Origin: Gracilariopsis chorda | Taxonomy: Eukaryota > Rhodophyta > Florideophyceae > Gracilariales > Gracilariaceae | NCBI GenBank assembly: GCA_003194525.1 | Contig: NBIV01000069.1 | Coordinates: forward strand, 220,315-284,314 | Length of the DNA: 64,000 nt | Direction: 5' to 3' | In this document: positions 31,235 through 43,780 of the stretch, in pieces | Layout of the letters: each line of letters begins with the position of its first letter | Position numbering within the stretch: position 1 is the first letter of the stretch | Position numbers and translations under genes: made by a program | The notes under the pieces: generated by a model | Seen by the model: only the letters and a program-made list of their open reading frames with translations | Database searches by the model: none | What the model was told of the DNA's origin: nothing

Positions 31235-32137
31235 ATGGATATGGATTTGAAGATGGATTTTCCTAAATCAAATATGGATACGTGGAGCGAAGACCACGAA
31301 ATTCTTGGTTTTCATGACTTCTCAAACCATAAGAGTATCGGGATTGCGACCCCAATGCATATCAATAGCTCGCCGTGCTCATCTCACATCTGCACGAGAA
31401 TCGGCTATGTCGTTGACGAGTACAACTCAGAACCTGCATTACTCGAGGCATTCTTGACAGCGTTAGACTATGAAAAAGCGAGCAATGAGCCCGTCGAGGA
31501 GCAAATGAGCTTAAGAAGCTTCAGGACGGGTATCGGAGACGTCGCATACATCCCTTTTCTTTTCAATACAGTATCCGATACGGGCAATTCTGTCCCTTCC
31601 GTTAATACTTCCGAGGAGCTTCTTGAATCAACTGCGTCATCTTGGGCTTTTGCAGATGACAGTGAACAGGAAAAAGGATTCGGCGAGAACTTTTTTAAGT
31701 GGATTGAAAACCAGCAAGCTACATTGGTCAAAATGGACCCGTATGCTGCCCCGGAGCTACATGGCGAGCATCTGCATGGGACAGAAGATTTTCATACGAA
31801 AGATCGAAATCGAGAGTACCCTCGCGCAGTGGAAGAGCCTAAACAGTTCAAAGTTGAAAACTCGTTGTTTGCCAGAACTGTGACGTACTACTGGGGCTAT
31901 AAAGTGCCAAGGGAGCACCTGCATCCAGGGTGTAAAATGTTGAAGCAACCCAGAGATTTGGTGGCATGGGATGACTCAGAGTTGGAGGGTGAGTCGACAG
32001 AGGGGTCAAACTCGGGAAGAACGGTGAAGGAGGAGAAGAGGAAGAGGCACGTCGTGAAAAGGGTATTCGGCCGTGTCATCAAACACATTGCGATCTGTTT
32101 TCATGGTGCACCAACAACAACATCCGAGACAAAATAA
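31235..32137 (+). CDS. Array gene beta, copy 2
   Basis: The encoded protein is identical to copy 1 over all 300 residues; the upstream GTG is at 31202. Start placed at ATG 31235. Confidence 0.75.
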   Translation: MDMDLKMDFPKSNMDTWSEDHEILGFHDFSNHKSIGIATPMHINSSPCSSHICTRIGYVVDEYNSEPALLEAFLTALDYEKASNEPVEEQMSLRSFRTGIGDVAYIPFLFNTVSDTGNSVPSVNTSEELLESTASSWAFADDSEQEKGFGENFFKWIENQQATLVKMDPYAAPELHGEHLHGTEDFHTKDRNREYPRAVEEPKQFKVENSLFARTVTYYWGYKVPREHLHPGCKMLKQPRDLVAWDDSELEGESTEGSNSGRTVKEEKRKRHVVKRVFGRVIKHIAICFHGAPTTTSETK

Positions 32138-33415
32138 GAATCAGAACTCGATGATGAAGAAATGTTGAGAGTTCTGAGAGGCTAGAGGTTTCTGACAAAG
32201 AAAGAACGCTTTCCAAGAAATACATAAACAGCTTGCGTTTGTACGAATCTCATTTCTTAGATACAGAAAAGGCGAGTAAGGGTTACTTGTCATGGTTTCA
32301 AGTTAGAACTTCGTTCGTAGTCAAGGGGATTTGATTCACCCAAAACTCCAAGTTCATCAATCTGCTGAATATCATCAACGACGGTAACACTGAAGCTGAG
32401 AAAGGGATAAGATGAAAGGTCTTTGTGGTTCTTTGTAGAGAAAACCAGGCTTCATTTTCTTTTATAGTGTTGTACTGCTACGATCAACACGTCTGAAAGG
32501 TGCTTACTCTATAATATCGCAGACCCACGCTTGCCGTGAAGATTGTAGACTCTTTTCCTGGCCTTACAGCTACATCTGTGTTACAACCACTTTTGAAAAC
32601 AGGTTTTCGAACCAGCCCACGGCAGAACCTCGAAAGCTTTCTTAGCGTTCCATTTCAAACAGATCACAGAAAGAAACTCGCATTCTCTCCAACTCCAACA
32701 GCACTACCCAGCGCGAAGAAAAAATCATTGCATTCGCATCTCTGCACTCCTCTCTGCACGATTGCAAATTCGCTCAACAAGCGGAAGTGCGTGCTCCACA
32801 TATTGGGAAGGCCACACACACCACTCAATAACAACATTCTCGGACTCGCCACTGACGCCATGTTGTCCATATGTGAAACATCCTCTTTGTTCGAGTAGTA
32901 TCGCTAGCACAACGGTTGCTATACTTGTCCTATAGAATACTCGGGGGATTCATGACATCAGCATTCTTGTCCTCTTCTATGACTCTTCCATGCACAACAA
33001 CTGCATGTTCTGCATTGTAGAAAAATGGCGGAAAACTACGCGACTACCGAGTAATTAGCTATTCTAATCGCAACGCGAACGCTGATGCGAAAACGCATCA
33101 CATAGACCCTCATAAGACTCCGTAAGTACACGTCCTTCTTTCAAACCCACAATGTACTGTGCATCTCTTATTCTGAGCAGTAGAGAAACACAATGTGCCA
33201 ATACGGTTCAGCGTTACTAGGGTGCCGATGACCCACACGCTCAGCTCTGCAAAGAAGGTTCAGATCCCAGAAGAACACAAAGAAGCAAAATACCAGTATC
33301 TAACTGTTACATATCACTGAAGACTAGTGTCATTTATAGTTATGCTAGCCTCAGAGAATCCTCGTCATTTCCTCAATGTCCTACTTTGACTCCCACTCCG
33401 CCTTCAAGTGCGCTG
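32138..33415. other. Convergent spacer, unit 2
   Basis: As in unit 1, but with one extra A near 32,598 that breaks the short plus-strand ORF. No gene seen. Confidence 0.5.
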
Positions 33416-34312
33416 TTACTGATTATTGCGGAAACAGGAGGAAATGCGTTTGAAGACACTACCAATTATCCTTTTCGCAACATCGCTCTTCCTTTTCCTC
33501 TCATTCACGGTTTCTTCTGAGTTTGAACCTTCCGTCGACCCAACATCTGCTTCCGACACATCCCGTGTTACGTACTCTCTAGGATGCTTCACCACATCGC
33601 ACCCTTGAAATTGGTCGTCGCCGGGTACTCGCCGGTCCACATTGAACGACACAGCTCTTCCAAACAGCGACGTCCCAATGTTGAACTCTCTCGATCTGTC
33701 TACCACTCTGGGATAATGGCGCTTCCGGTCTTCCATATCAAAGTATTCCGTCCCGTGCAGCGAGCTATGGAGCAGTGGCGGTGTAGCGTTGGGGTGCCTG
33801 TCTGCATCATACTTAGTTGCGGGTTGACTTTGAATCCACTTGTAGAACTTATACTTTGGAACGTAGTATGAGTTTTCTCCGTCCTTGATGAAAACCTTCT
33901 CGAATAAACTGTCTTCATCATCGGTTTCGTCTATAGAAGAGCTTAGAGACGCGGTTGATTCTAAGAGCTCCTCAGAACCATCATCAGGACCGACAGACTG
34001 CAGCGTAGAGGATGCGGTATCCAATGAGGCGAGGTCCTCTGCAATGTCTTCGACACCGGTCCTGAAGCTATCCAAGCTCATCTCATCATCACTTGCCAGT
34101 TTCTCGTAGTCTAACGTCGTCAGGAATGTGTTATTCGACGTAGATTCTGAGCACTCTTCTTCACGGTGGTTTCCTATTCTTCCGTTAAAATGGCAGGCGT
34201 ACGGTGATTGATTGGTGTCCACTGCAATCGCCATGCCGGTGCGATTAGCAGCTCGATTCTTCCTCAAATCCTGCTCCATTCCGATCCGATTTTGCAGCAG
34301 TTGATACAGCAT
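33416..34312 (-). CDS. Array gene delta, copy 2
   Basis: Protein identical to delta copy 1, with the same alpha/gamma-type junction. ATG at 34310-34312. Confidence 0.75.
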   Translation of the reverse strand: MLYQLLQNRIGMEQDLRKNRAANRTGMAIAVDTNQSPYACHFNGRIGNHREEECSESTSNNTFLTTLDYEKLASDDEMSLDSFRTGVEDIAEDLASLDTASSTLQSVGPDDGSEELLESTASLSSSIDETDDEDSLFEKVFIKDGENSYYVPKYKFYKWIQSQPATKYDADRHPNATPPLLHSSLHGTEYFDMEDRKRHYPRVVDRSREFNIGTSLFGRAVSFNVDRRVPGDDQFQGCDVVKHPREYVTRDVSEADVGSTEGSNSEETVNERKRKSDVAKRIIGSVFKRISSCFRNNQ

Positions 34313-36418
34313 GCAAGAAGTTTGCCAGGAATAGCGTGCGGGAGGAGCGTTCCAGTGTCGTTTGTGAGGTGATAAACGAGTTACGTTCAGCAGAGAGGGG
34401 GTTGCATGAACTCTGAAACACTCCTGGGGAAGGAGGAGGAGAAGAATTTGGTAAGCTAGGAGTTATTCTTATAGTGCTCTACGGAACGCTGAAGTTAGTC
34501 GTGATCATCGAATTCAGCTCTCGGCCTCAACGCCACTAACGCCACCAACGCCACCAACGCCACCACACCAGCTGATTGTTCCCAGGGCACCGTGTTTGGG
34601 TTCAATTTGAGGCGCATGCGGCGTTTAAATCGAAATTAATAAAGAACGAGTGAGGGGAGTTAGATAATAGGGGCCGTTAGACGCAGTTGCAAAGCCAAGC
34701 AGCTGGTTTCTAATTCAGAAGTGTGACATTGTTCACATAAATGGAATGTACGTCTAGAGTCTACTTAAGCTAATTAAATCCATAAATGCTGAATGAAAGA
34801 CTGCTGAGCATGACTTGGTATCAAACGAAATAGAAGACTCAACCTAGTAGTACATATTGGTGTCCCGATCAATAATTCATGGGGGCTTATTGTTCTTTGA
34901 ATGACTTTGGATGGTGAAGGAGGCATTTGAGCGGATGCACAGTGGTAAACATCTTTTAGAGGAGACGTTCACTGACATTCACATGTCATTCCCTTAACAA
35001 TCCTTTCTTTTATTCAAGCATAGAATATCATATACACTTCGTAGTTTCAAGACACAACCAAAAAGTATCTATTTATCATTCCAGAGGCACGCTGAACCTT
35101 GATGCCGTCTTCACGCCTTTTCTTCACAGTAGTTTAGTACCTCAACTCTACCACGAAACCAAACATGTTTATGATGGTTTGCCAACAGCCCTTGCTCAGC
35201 GCCTGGCGCATACGCGATTAAATTTCCAACTCTCACCGGAATAACTGGAGGGTTCTCCTTTATCTTCTCACATAACTACTGTATATGTTCATTCACCTTG
35301 TCTACATGTTCAACCATCATCTGAACCTGTCTCCATCCATCATCTTTGAGATTGCGCGACTTCCTTGTGAAGCGTAAGAGCATAGACTGACCTTGACCTT
35401 TAACCTTTTGTTTTCAGTGTCATTTGACGTCTCCTGAAAGCAAAAAAAAACAGAATGGTTTCCTTGATATCTTGTTTTTGAGGGGTTTTATTATACTTTC
35501 TCTTTAGCAGTAAAAACATTTGATCAGTATTCTTGAATCATATCATACATCTTCCTCATGGTGCGAAGCAAGAGGAACCCAATCGCTCCGTGGATATTTC
35601 TGCGTAATGAAACATACCCTTCGTTAAGCAGTAGTACTTTATCCTTGCAATTTAGAGCCATATACAAACAAATGGAAGCCATGCGCCGTTAAAGGCGACG
35701 TTTAGTAATGTTACCCCTTACATGTGTCGGTGCATAGAAAAGTTACAACAGCTCAAATCTTGAAGGGTGATACTGCTTCCCAGAACTGGCTGCTTCAACT
35801 GCGCCAGCTAATGTCACATTCTACTCTCATTTTTCTGTCGCAGCAAATCGTTCTACACTTCGCAAAGATGTGTCCTCTCGGTTACAATATGATACGCCAA
35901 ACTTCAAACCTGAAGGAAAACGCTCTCCTCGGATTATTTCTAGACGTACATTCCATTTATGTGAACAATGTCACACTTCTGAATTAGAAACCAGCTGCTT
36001 GGCTTTGCAACTGCGTCTAACGGCCCCTATTATCTAACTCCCCTCACTCGTTCTTTATTAATTTTCGATTTCAACGCCGCATGCACCTCAAATTGAACCC
36101 AAACACGGTGCCCTGGGAACAATCAGCTGGTGTGGTGGCGTTGGTGGCGTTGGTGGCGTTAGTGGCGTTGAGGCCGAGAGCTGAATTCGATGATCACGAC
36201 TAACTTCAGCGTTCCGTAGAGCACTATAAGAATAACTCCTAGCTTACCAAATTCTTCTCCTCCTCCTTCCCCAGGAGTGTTTCAGAGTTCATGCAACCCC
36301 CTCTCTGCTGAACGTACCTCGTTTATCACCTCACAAACGACACTGGAACGCTCCTCCCGCACGCTCTTCAAGGCAACTTCCTTGCGTGCTGTATCAACTG
36401 CTGCAAAACTGGATCGGA
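34313..36418. promoter_or_regulatory. Divergent promoter region delta2/beta3
   Basis: Same organisation as the other units. One extra T near 36,063 in the beta-side arm. Tudor-like relic ends at 35,111. Confidence 0.6.
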
Positions 36419-37321
36419 ATGGATATGGATTTGAAGATGGATTTTCCTAAATCAAATATGGATACGTGGAGCGAAGACCACGAAATTCTTGGTTTTCATG
36501 ACTTCTCAAACCATAAGAGTATCGGGATTGCGACCCCAATGCATATCAATAGCTCGCCGTGCTCATCTCACATCTGCACGAGAATCGGCTATGTCGTTGA
36601 CGAGTACAACTCAGAACCTGCATTACTCGAGGCATTCTTGACAGCGTTAGACTATGAAAAAGCGAGCAATGAGCCCGTCGAGGAGCAAATGAGCTTAAGA
36701 AGCTTCAGGACGGGTATCGGAGACGTCGCATACATCCCTTTTCTTTTCAATACAGTATCCGATACGGGCAATTCTGTCCCTTCCGTTAATACTTCCGAGG
36801 AGCTTCTTGAATCAACTGCGTCATCTTGGGCTTTTGCAGATGACAGTGAACAGGAAAAAGGATTCGGCGAGAACTTTTTTAAGTGGATTGAAAACCAGCA
36901 AGCTACATTGGTCAAAATGGACCCGTATGCTGCCCCGGAGCTACATGGCGAGCATCTGCATGGGACAGAAGATTTTCATACGAAAGATCGAAATCGAGAG
37001 TACCCTCGCGCAGTGGAAGAGCCTAAACAGTTCAAAGTTGAAAACTCGTTGTTTGCCAGAACTGTGACGTACTACTGGGGCTATAAAGTGCCAAGGGAGC
37101 ACCTGCATCCAGGGTGTAAAATGTTGAAGCAACCCAGAGATTTGGTGGCATGGGATGACTCAGAGTTGGAGGGTGAGTCGACAGAGGGGTCAAACTCGGG
37201 AAGAACGGTGAAGGAGGAGAAGAGGAAGAGGCACGTCGTGAAAAGGGTATTCGGCCGTGTCATCAAACACATTGCGATCTGTTTTCATGGTGCACCAACA
37301 ACAACATCCGAGACAAAATAA
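36419..37321 (+). CDS. Array gene beta, copy 3
   Basis: Protein identical to beta copies 1, 2 and 4. Upstream GTG at 36386; start placed at ATG 36419. Confidence 0.75.
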   Translation: MDMDLKMDFPKSNMDTWSEDHEILGFHDFSNHKSIGIATPMHINSSPCSSHICTRIGYVVDEYNSEPALLEAFLTALDYEKASNEPVEEQMSLRSFRTGIGDVAYIPFLFNTVSDTGNSVPSVNTSEELLESTASSWAFADDSEQEKGFGENFFKWIENQQATLVKMDPYAAPELHGEHLHGTEDFHTKDRNREYPRAVEEPKQFKVENSLFARTVTYYWGYKVPREHLHPGCKMLKQPRDLVAWDDSELEGESTEGSNSGRTVKEEKRKRHVVKRVFGRVIKHIAICFHGAPTTTSETK

Positions 37322-38598
37322 GAATCAGAACTCGATGATGAAGAAATGTTGAGAGTTCTGAGAGGCTAGAGGTTTCTGACAAAGAAAGAACGCTTTCCAA
37401 GAAATACATAAACAGCTTGCGTTTGTACGAATCTCATTTCTTAGATACAGAAAAGGCGAGTAAGGGTTACTTGTCATGGTTTCAAGTTAGAACTTCGTTC
37501 GTAGTCAAGGGGATTTGATTCACCCAAAACTCCAAGTTCATCAATCTGCTGAATATCATCAACGACGGTAACACTGAAGCTGAGAAAGGGATAAGATGAA
37601 AGGTCTTTGTGGTTCTTTGTAGAGAAAACCAGGCTTCATTTTCTTTTATAGTGTTGTACTGCTACGATCAACACGTCTGAAAGGTGCTTACTCTATAATA
37701 TCGCAGACCCACGCTTGCCGTGAAGATTGTAGACTCTTTTCCTGGCCTTACAGCTACATCTGTGTTACAACCACTTTTGAAACAGGTTTTCGAACCAGCC
37801 CACGGCAGAACCTCGAAAGCTTTCTTAGCGTTCCATTTCAAACAGATCACAGAAAGAAACTCGCATTCTCTCCAACTCCAACAGCACTACCCAGCGCGAA
37901 GAAAAAATCATTGCATTCGCATCTCTGCACTCCTCTCTGCACGATTGCAAATTCGCTCAACAAGCGGAAGTGCGTGCTCCACATATTGGGAAGGCCACAC
38001 ACACCACTCAATAACAACATTCTCGGACTCGCCACTGACGCCATGTTGTCCATATGTGAAACATCCTCTTTGTTCGAGTAGTATCGCTAGCACAACGGTT
38101 GCTATACTTGTCCTATAGAATACTCGGGGGATTCATGACATCAGCATTCTTGTCCTCTTCTATGACTCTTCCATGCACAACAACTGCATGTTCTGCATTG
38201 TAGAAAAATGGCGGAAAACTACGCGACTACCGAGTAATTAGCTATTCTAATCGCAACGCGAACGCTGATGCGAAAACGCATCACATAGACCCTCATAAGA
38301 CTCCGTAAGTACACGTCCTTCTTTCAAACCCACAATGTACTGTGCATCTCTTATTCTGAGCAGTAGAGAAACACAATGTGCCAATACGGTTCAGCGTTAC
38401 TAGGGTGCCGATGACCCACACGCTCAGCTCTGCAAAGAAGGTTCAGATCCCAGAAGAACACAAAGAAGCAAAATACCAGTATCTAACTGTTACATATCAC
38501 TGAAGACTAGTGTCATTTATAGTTATGCTAGCCTCAGAGAATCCTCGTCATTTCCTCAATGTCCTACTTTGACTCCCACTCCGCCTTCAAGTGCGCTG
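37322..38598. other. Convergent spacer, unit 3
   Basis: Same sequence as unit 1; no gene seen. Confidence 0.5.
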
Positions 38599-39495
38599 TT
38601 ACTGATTATTGCGGAAACAGGAGGAAATGCGTTTGAAGACACTACCAATTATCCTTTTCGCAACATCGCTCTTCCTTTTCCTCTCATTCACGGTTTCTTC
38701 TGAGTTTGAACCTTCCGTCGACCCAACATCTGCTTCCGACACATCCCGTGTTACGTACTCTCTAGGATGCTTCACCACATCGCACCCTTGAAATTGGTCG
38801 TCGCCGGGTACTCGCCGGTCCACATTGAACGACACAGCTCTTCCAAACAGCGACGTCCCAATGTTGAACTCTCTCGATCTGTCTACCACTCTGGGATAAT
38901 GGCGCTTCCGGTCTTCCATATCAAAGTATTCCGTCCCGTGCAGCGAGCTATGGAGCAGTGGCGGTGTAGCGTTGGGGTGCCTGTCTGCATCATACTTAGT
39001 TGCGGGTTGACTTTGAATCCACTTGTAGAACTTATACTTTGGAACGTAGTATGAGTTTTCTCCGTCCTTGATGAAAACCTTCTCGAATAAACTGTCTTCA
39101 TCATCGGTTTCGTCTATAGAAGAGCTTAGAGACGCGGTTGATTCTAAGAGCTCCTCAGAACCATCATCAGGACCGACAGACTGCAGCGTAGAGGATGCGG
39201 TATCCAATGAGGCGAGGTCCTCTGCAATGTCTTCGACACCGGTCCTGAAGCTATCCAAGCTCATCTCATCATCACTTGCCAGTTTCTCGTAGTCTAACGT
39301 CGTCAGGAATGTGTTATTCGACGTAGATTCTGAGCACTCTTCTTCACGGTGGTTTCCTATTCTTCCGTTAAAATGGCAGGCGTACGGTGATTGATTGGTG
39401 TCCACTGCAATCGCCATGCCGGTGCGATTAGCAGCTCGATTCTTCCTCAAATCCTGCTCCATTCCGATCCGATTTTGCAGCAGTTGATACAGCAT
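38599..39495 (-). CDS. Array gene delta, copy 3
   Basis: Protein identical to the other delta copies. ATG at 39493-39495. Confidence 0.75.
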   Translation of the reverse strand: MLYQLLQNRIGMEQDLRKNRAANRTGMAIAVDTNQSPYACHFNGRIGNHREEECSESTSNNTFLTTLDYEKLASDDEMSLDSFRTGVEDIAEDLASLDTASSTLQSVGPDDGSEELLESTASLSSSIDETDDEDSLFEKVFIKDGENSYYVPKYKFYKWIQSQPATKYDADRHPNATPPLLHSSLHGTEYFDMEDRKRHYPRVVDRSREFNIGTSLFGRAVSFNVDRRVPGDDQFQGCDVVKHPREYVTRDVSEADVGSTEGSNSEETVNERKRKSDVAKRIIGSVFKRISSCFRNNQ

Positions 39496-41600
39496 GCAAG
39501 AAGTTTGCCAGGAATAGCGTGCGGGAGGAGCGTTCCAGTGTCGTTTGTGAGGTGATAAACGAGTTACGTTCAGCAGAGAGGGGGTTGCATGAACTCTGAA
39601 ACACTCCTGGGGAAGGAGGAGGAGAAGAATTTGGTAAGCTAGGAGTTATTCTTATAGTGCTCTACGGAACGCTGAAGTTAGTCGTGATCATCGAATTCAG
39701 CTCTCGGCCTCAACGCCACTAACGCCACCAACGCCACCAACGCCACCACACCAGCTGATTGTTCCCAGGGCACCGTGTTTGGGTTCAATTTGAGGCGCAT
39801 GCGGCGTTTAAATCGAAATTAATAAAGAACGAGTGAGGGGAGTTAGATAATAGGGGCCGTTAGACGCAGTTGCAAAGCCAAGCAGCTGGTTTCTAATTCA
39901 GAAGTGTGACATTGTTCACATAAATGGAATGTACGTCTAGAGTCTACTTAAGCTAATTAAATCCATAAATGCTGAATGAAAGACTGCTGAGCATGACTTG
40001 GTATCAAACGAAATAGAAGACTCAACCTAGTAGTACATATTGGTGTCCCGATCAATAATTCATGGGGCTTATTGTTCTTTGAATGACTTTGGATGGTGAA
40101 GGAGGCATTTGAGCGGATGCACAGTGGTAAACATCTTTTAGAGGAGACGTTCACTGACATTCACATGTCATTCCCTTAACAATCCTTTCTTTTATTCAAG
40201 CATAGAATATCATATACACTTCGTAGTTTCAAGACACAACCAAAAAGTATCTATTTATCATTCCAGAGGCACGCTGAACCTTGATGCCGTCTTCACGCCT
40301 TTTCTTCACAGTAGTTTAGTACCTCAACTCTACCACGAAACCAAACATGTTTATGATGGTTTGCCAACAGCCCTTGCTCAGCGCCTGGCGCATACGCGAT
40401 TAAATTTCCAACTCTCACCGGAATAACTGGAGGGTTCTCCTTTATCTTCTCACATAACTACTGTATATGTTCATTCACCTTGTCTACATGTTCAACCATC
40501 ATCTGAACCTATCTCCATCCATCATCTTTGAGATTGCGCGACTTCCTTGTGAAGCGTAAGAGCATAGACTGACCTTGACCTTTAACCTTTTGTTTTCAGT
40601 GTCATTTGACGTCTCCTGAAAGCAAAAAAAAAACAGAATGGTTTCCTTGATATCTTGTTTTTGAGGGGTTTTATTATACTTTCTCTTTAGCAGTAAAAAC
40701 ATTTGATCAGTATTCTTGAATCATATCATACATCTTCCTCATGGTGCGAAGCAAGAGGAACCCAATCGCTCCGTGGATATTTCTGCGTAATGAAACATAC
40801 CCTTCGTTAAGCAGTAGTACTTTATCCTTGCAATTTAGAGCCATATACAAACAAATGGAAGCCATGCGCCGTTAAAGGCGACGTTTAGTAATGTTACCCC
40901 TTACATGTGTCGGTGCATAGAAAAGTTACAACAGCTCAAATCTTGAAGGGTGATACTGCTTCCCAGAACTGGCTGCTTCAACTGCGCCAGCTAATGTCAC
41001 ATTCTACTCTCATTTTTCTGTCGCAGCAAATCGTTCTACACTTCGCAAAGATGTGTCCTCTCGGTTACAATATGATACGCCAAACTTCAAACCTGAAGGA
41101 AAACGCTCTCCTCGGATTATTTCTAGACGTACATTCCATTTATGTGAACAATGTCACACTTCTGAATTAGAAACCAGCTGCTTGGCTTTGCAACTGCGTC
41201 TAACGGCCCCTATTATCTAACTCCCCTCACTCGTTCTTTATTAATTTCGATTTCAACGCCGCATGCACCTCAAATTGAACCCAAACACGGTGCCCTGGGA
41301 ACAATCAGCTGGTGTGGTGGCGTTGGTGGCGTTGGTGGCGTTAGTGGCGTTGAGGCCGAGAGCTGAATTCGATGATCACGACTAACTTCAGCGTTCCGTA
41401 GAGCACTATAAGAATAACTCCTAGCTTACCAAATTCTTCTCCTCCTCCTTCCCCAGGAGTGTTTCAGAGTTCATGCAACCCCCTCTCTGCTGAACGTACC
41501 TCGTTTATCACCTCACAAACGACACTGGAACGCTCCTCCCGCACGCTCTTCAAGGCAACTTCCTTGCGTGCTGTATCAACTGCTGCAAAACTGGATCGGA
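39496..41600. promoter_or_regulatory. Divergent promoter region delta3/beta4
   Basis: Same organisation. Unit-specific changes: G run of four instead of five at 40,063, A at 40,511 and a 10-A run near 40,624. The last two are shared with the fifth, partial unit. Tudor-like relic ends at 40,293. Confidence 0.6.
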
Positions 41601-42503
41601 ATGGATATGGATTTGAAGATGGATTTTCCTAAATCAAATATGGATACGTGGAGCGAAGACCACGAAATTCTTGGTTTTCATGACTTCTCAAACCATAAGA
41701 GTATCGGGATTGCGACCCCAATGCATATCAATAGCTCGCCGTGCTCATCTCACATCTGCACGAGAATCGGCTATGTCGTTGACGAGTACAACTCAGAACC
41801 TGCATTACTCGAGGCATTCTTGACAGCGTTAGACTATGAAAAAGCGAGCAATGAGCCCGTCGAGGAGCAAATGAGCTTAAGAAGCTTCAGGACGGGTATC
41901 GGAGACGTCGCATACATCCCTTTTCTTTTCAATACAGTATCCGATACGGGCAATTCTGTCCCTTCCGTTAATACTTCCGAGGAGCTTCTTGAATCAACTG
42001 CGTCATCTTGGGCTTTTGCAGATGACAGTGAACAGGAAAAAGGATTCGGCGAGAACTTTTTTAAGTGGATTGAAAACCAGCAAGCTACATTGGTCAAAAT
42101 GGACCCGTATGCTGCCCCGGAGCTACATGGCGAGCATCTGCATGGGACAGAAGATTTTCATACGAAAGATCGAAATCGAGAGTACCCTCGCGCAGTGGAA
42201 GAGCCTAAACAGTTCAAAGTTGAAAACTCGTTGTTTGCCAGAACTGTGACGTACTACTGGGGCTATAAAGTGCCAAGGGAGCACCTGCATCCAGGGTGTA
42301 AAATGTTGAAGCAACCCAGAGATTTGGTGGCATGGGATGACTCAGAGTTGGAGGGTGAGTCGACAGAGGGGTCAAACTCGGGAAGAACGGTGAAGGAGGA
42401 GAAGAGGAAGAGGCACGTCGTGAAAAGGGTATTCGGCCGTGTCATCAAACACATTGCGATCTGTTTTCATGGTGCACCAACAACAACATCCGAGACAAAA
42501 TAA
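41601..42503 (+). CDS. Array gene beta, copy 4
   Basis: Protein identical to the other beta copies. Upstream GTG at 41568; start placed at ATG 41601. Confidence 0.75.
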   Translation: MDMDLKMDFPKSNMDTWSEDHEILGFHDFSNHKSIGIATPMHINSSPCSSHICTRIGYVVDEYNSEPALLEAFLTALDYEKASNEPVEEQMSLRSFRTGIGDVAYIPFLFNTVSDTGNSVPSVNTSEELLESTASSWAFADDSEQEKGFGENFFKWIENQQATLVKMDPYAAPELHGEHLHGTEDFHTKDRNREYPRAVEEPKQFKVENSLFARTVTYYWGYKVPREHLHPGCKMLKQPRDLVAWDDSELEGESTEGSNSGRTVKEEKRKRHVVKRVFGRVIKHIAICFHGAPTTTSETK

Positions 42504-43780
42504 GAATCAGAACTCGATGATGAAGAAATGTTGAGAGTTCTGAGAGGCTAGAGGTTTCTGACAAAGAAAGAACGCTTTCCAAGAAATACATAAACAGCTT
42601 GCGTTTGTACGAATCTCATTTCTTAGATACAGAAAAGGCGAGTAAGGGTTACTTGTCATGGTTTCAAGTTAGAACTTCGTTCGTAGTCAAGGGGATTTGA
42701 TTCACCCAAAACTCCAAGTTCATCAATCTGCTGAATATCATCAACGACGGTAACACTGAAGCTGAGAAAGGGATAAGATGAAAGGTCTTTGTGGTTCTTT
42801 GTAGAGAAAACCAGGCTTCATTTTCTTTTATAGTGTTGTACTGCTACGATCAACACGTCTGAAAGGTGCTTACTCTATAATATCGCAGACCCACGCTTGC
42901 CGTGAAGATTGTAGACTCTTTTCCTGGCCTTACAGCTACATCTGTGTTACAACCACTTTTGAAACAGGTTTTCGAACCAGCCCACGGCAGAACCTCGAAA
43001 GCTTTCTTAGCGTGCCATTTCAAACAGATCACAGAAAGAAACTCGCATTCTCTCCAACTCCAACAGCACTACCCAGCGCGAAGAAAAAATCATTGCATTC
43101 GCATCTCTGCACTCCTCTCTGCACGATTGCAAATTCGCTCAACAAGCGGAAGTGCGTGCTCCACATATTGGGAAGGCCACACACACCACTCAATAACAAC
43201 ATTCTCGGACTCGCCACTGACGCCATGTTGTCCATATGTGAAACATCCTCTTTGTTCGAGTAGTATCGCTAGCACAACGGTTGCTATACTTGTCCTATAG
43301 AATACTCGGGGGATTCATGACATCAGCATTCTTGTCCTCTTCTATGACTCTTCCATGCACAACAACTGCATGTTCTGCATTGTAGAAAAATGGCGGAAAA
43401 CTACGCGACTACCGAGTAATTAGCTATTCTAATCGCAACGCGAACGCTGATGCGAAAACGCATCACATAGACCCTCATAAGACTCCGTAAGTACACGTCC
43501 TTCTTTCAAACCCACAATGTACTGTGCATCTCTTATTCTGAGCAGTAGAGAAACACAATGTGCCAATACGGTTCAGCGTTACTAGGGTGCCGATGACCCA
43601 CACGCTCAGCTCTGCAAAGAAGGTTCAGATCCCAGAAGAACACAAAGAAGCAAAATACCAGTATCTAACTGTTACATATCACTGAAGACTAGTGTCATTT
43701 ATAGTTATGCTAGCCTCAGAGAATCCTCGTCATTTCCTCAATGTCCTACTTTGACTCCCACTCCGCCTTCAAGTGCGCTG
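42504..43780. other. Convergent spacer, unit 4
   Basis: Unit-specific G at 43,014; no gene seen. Confidence 0.5.
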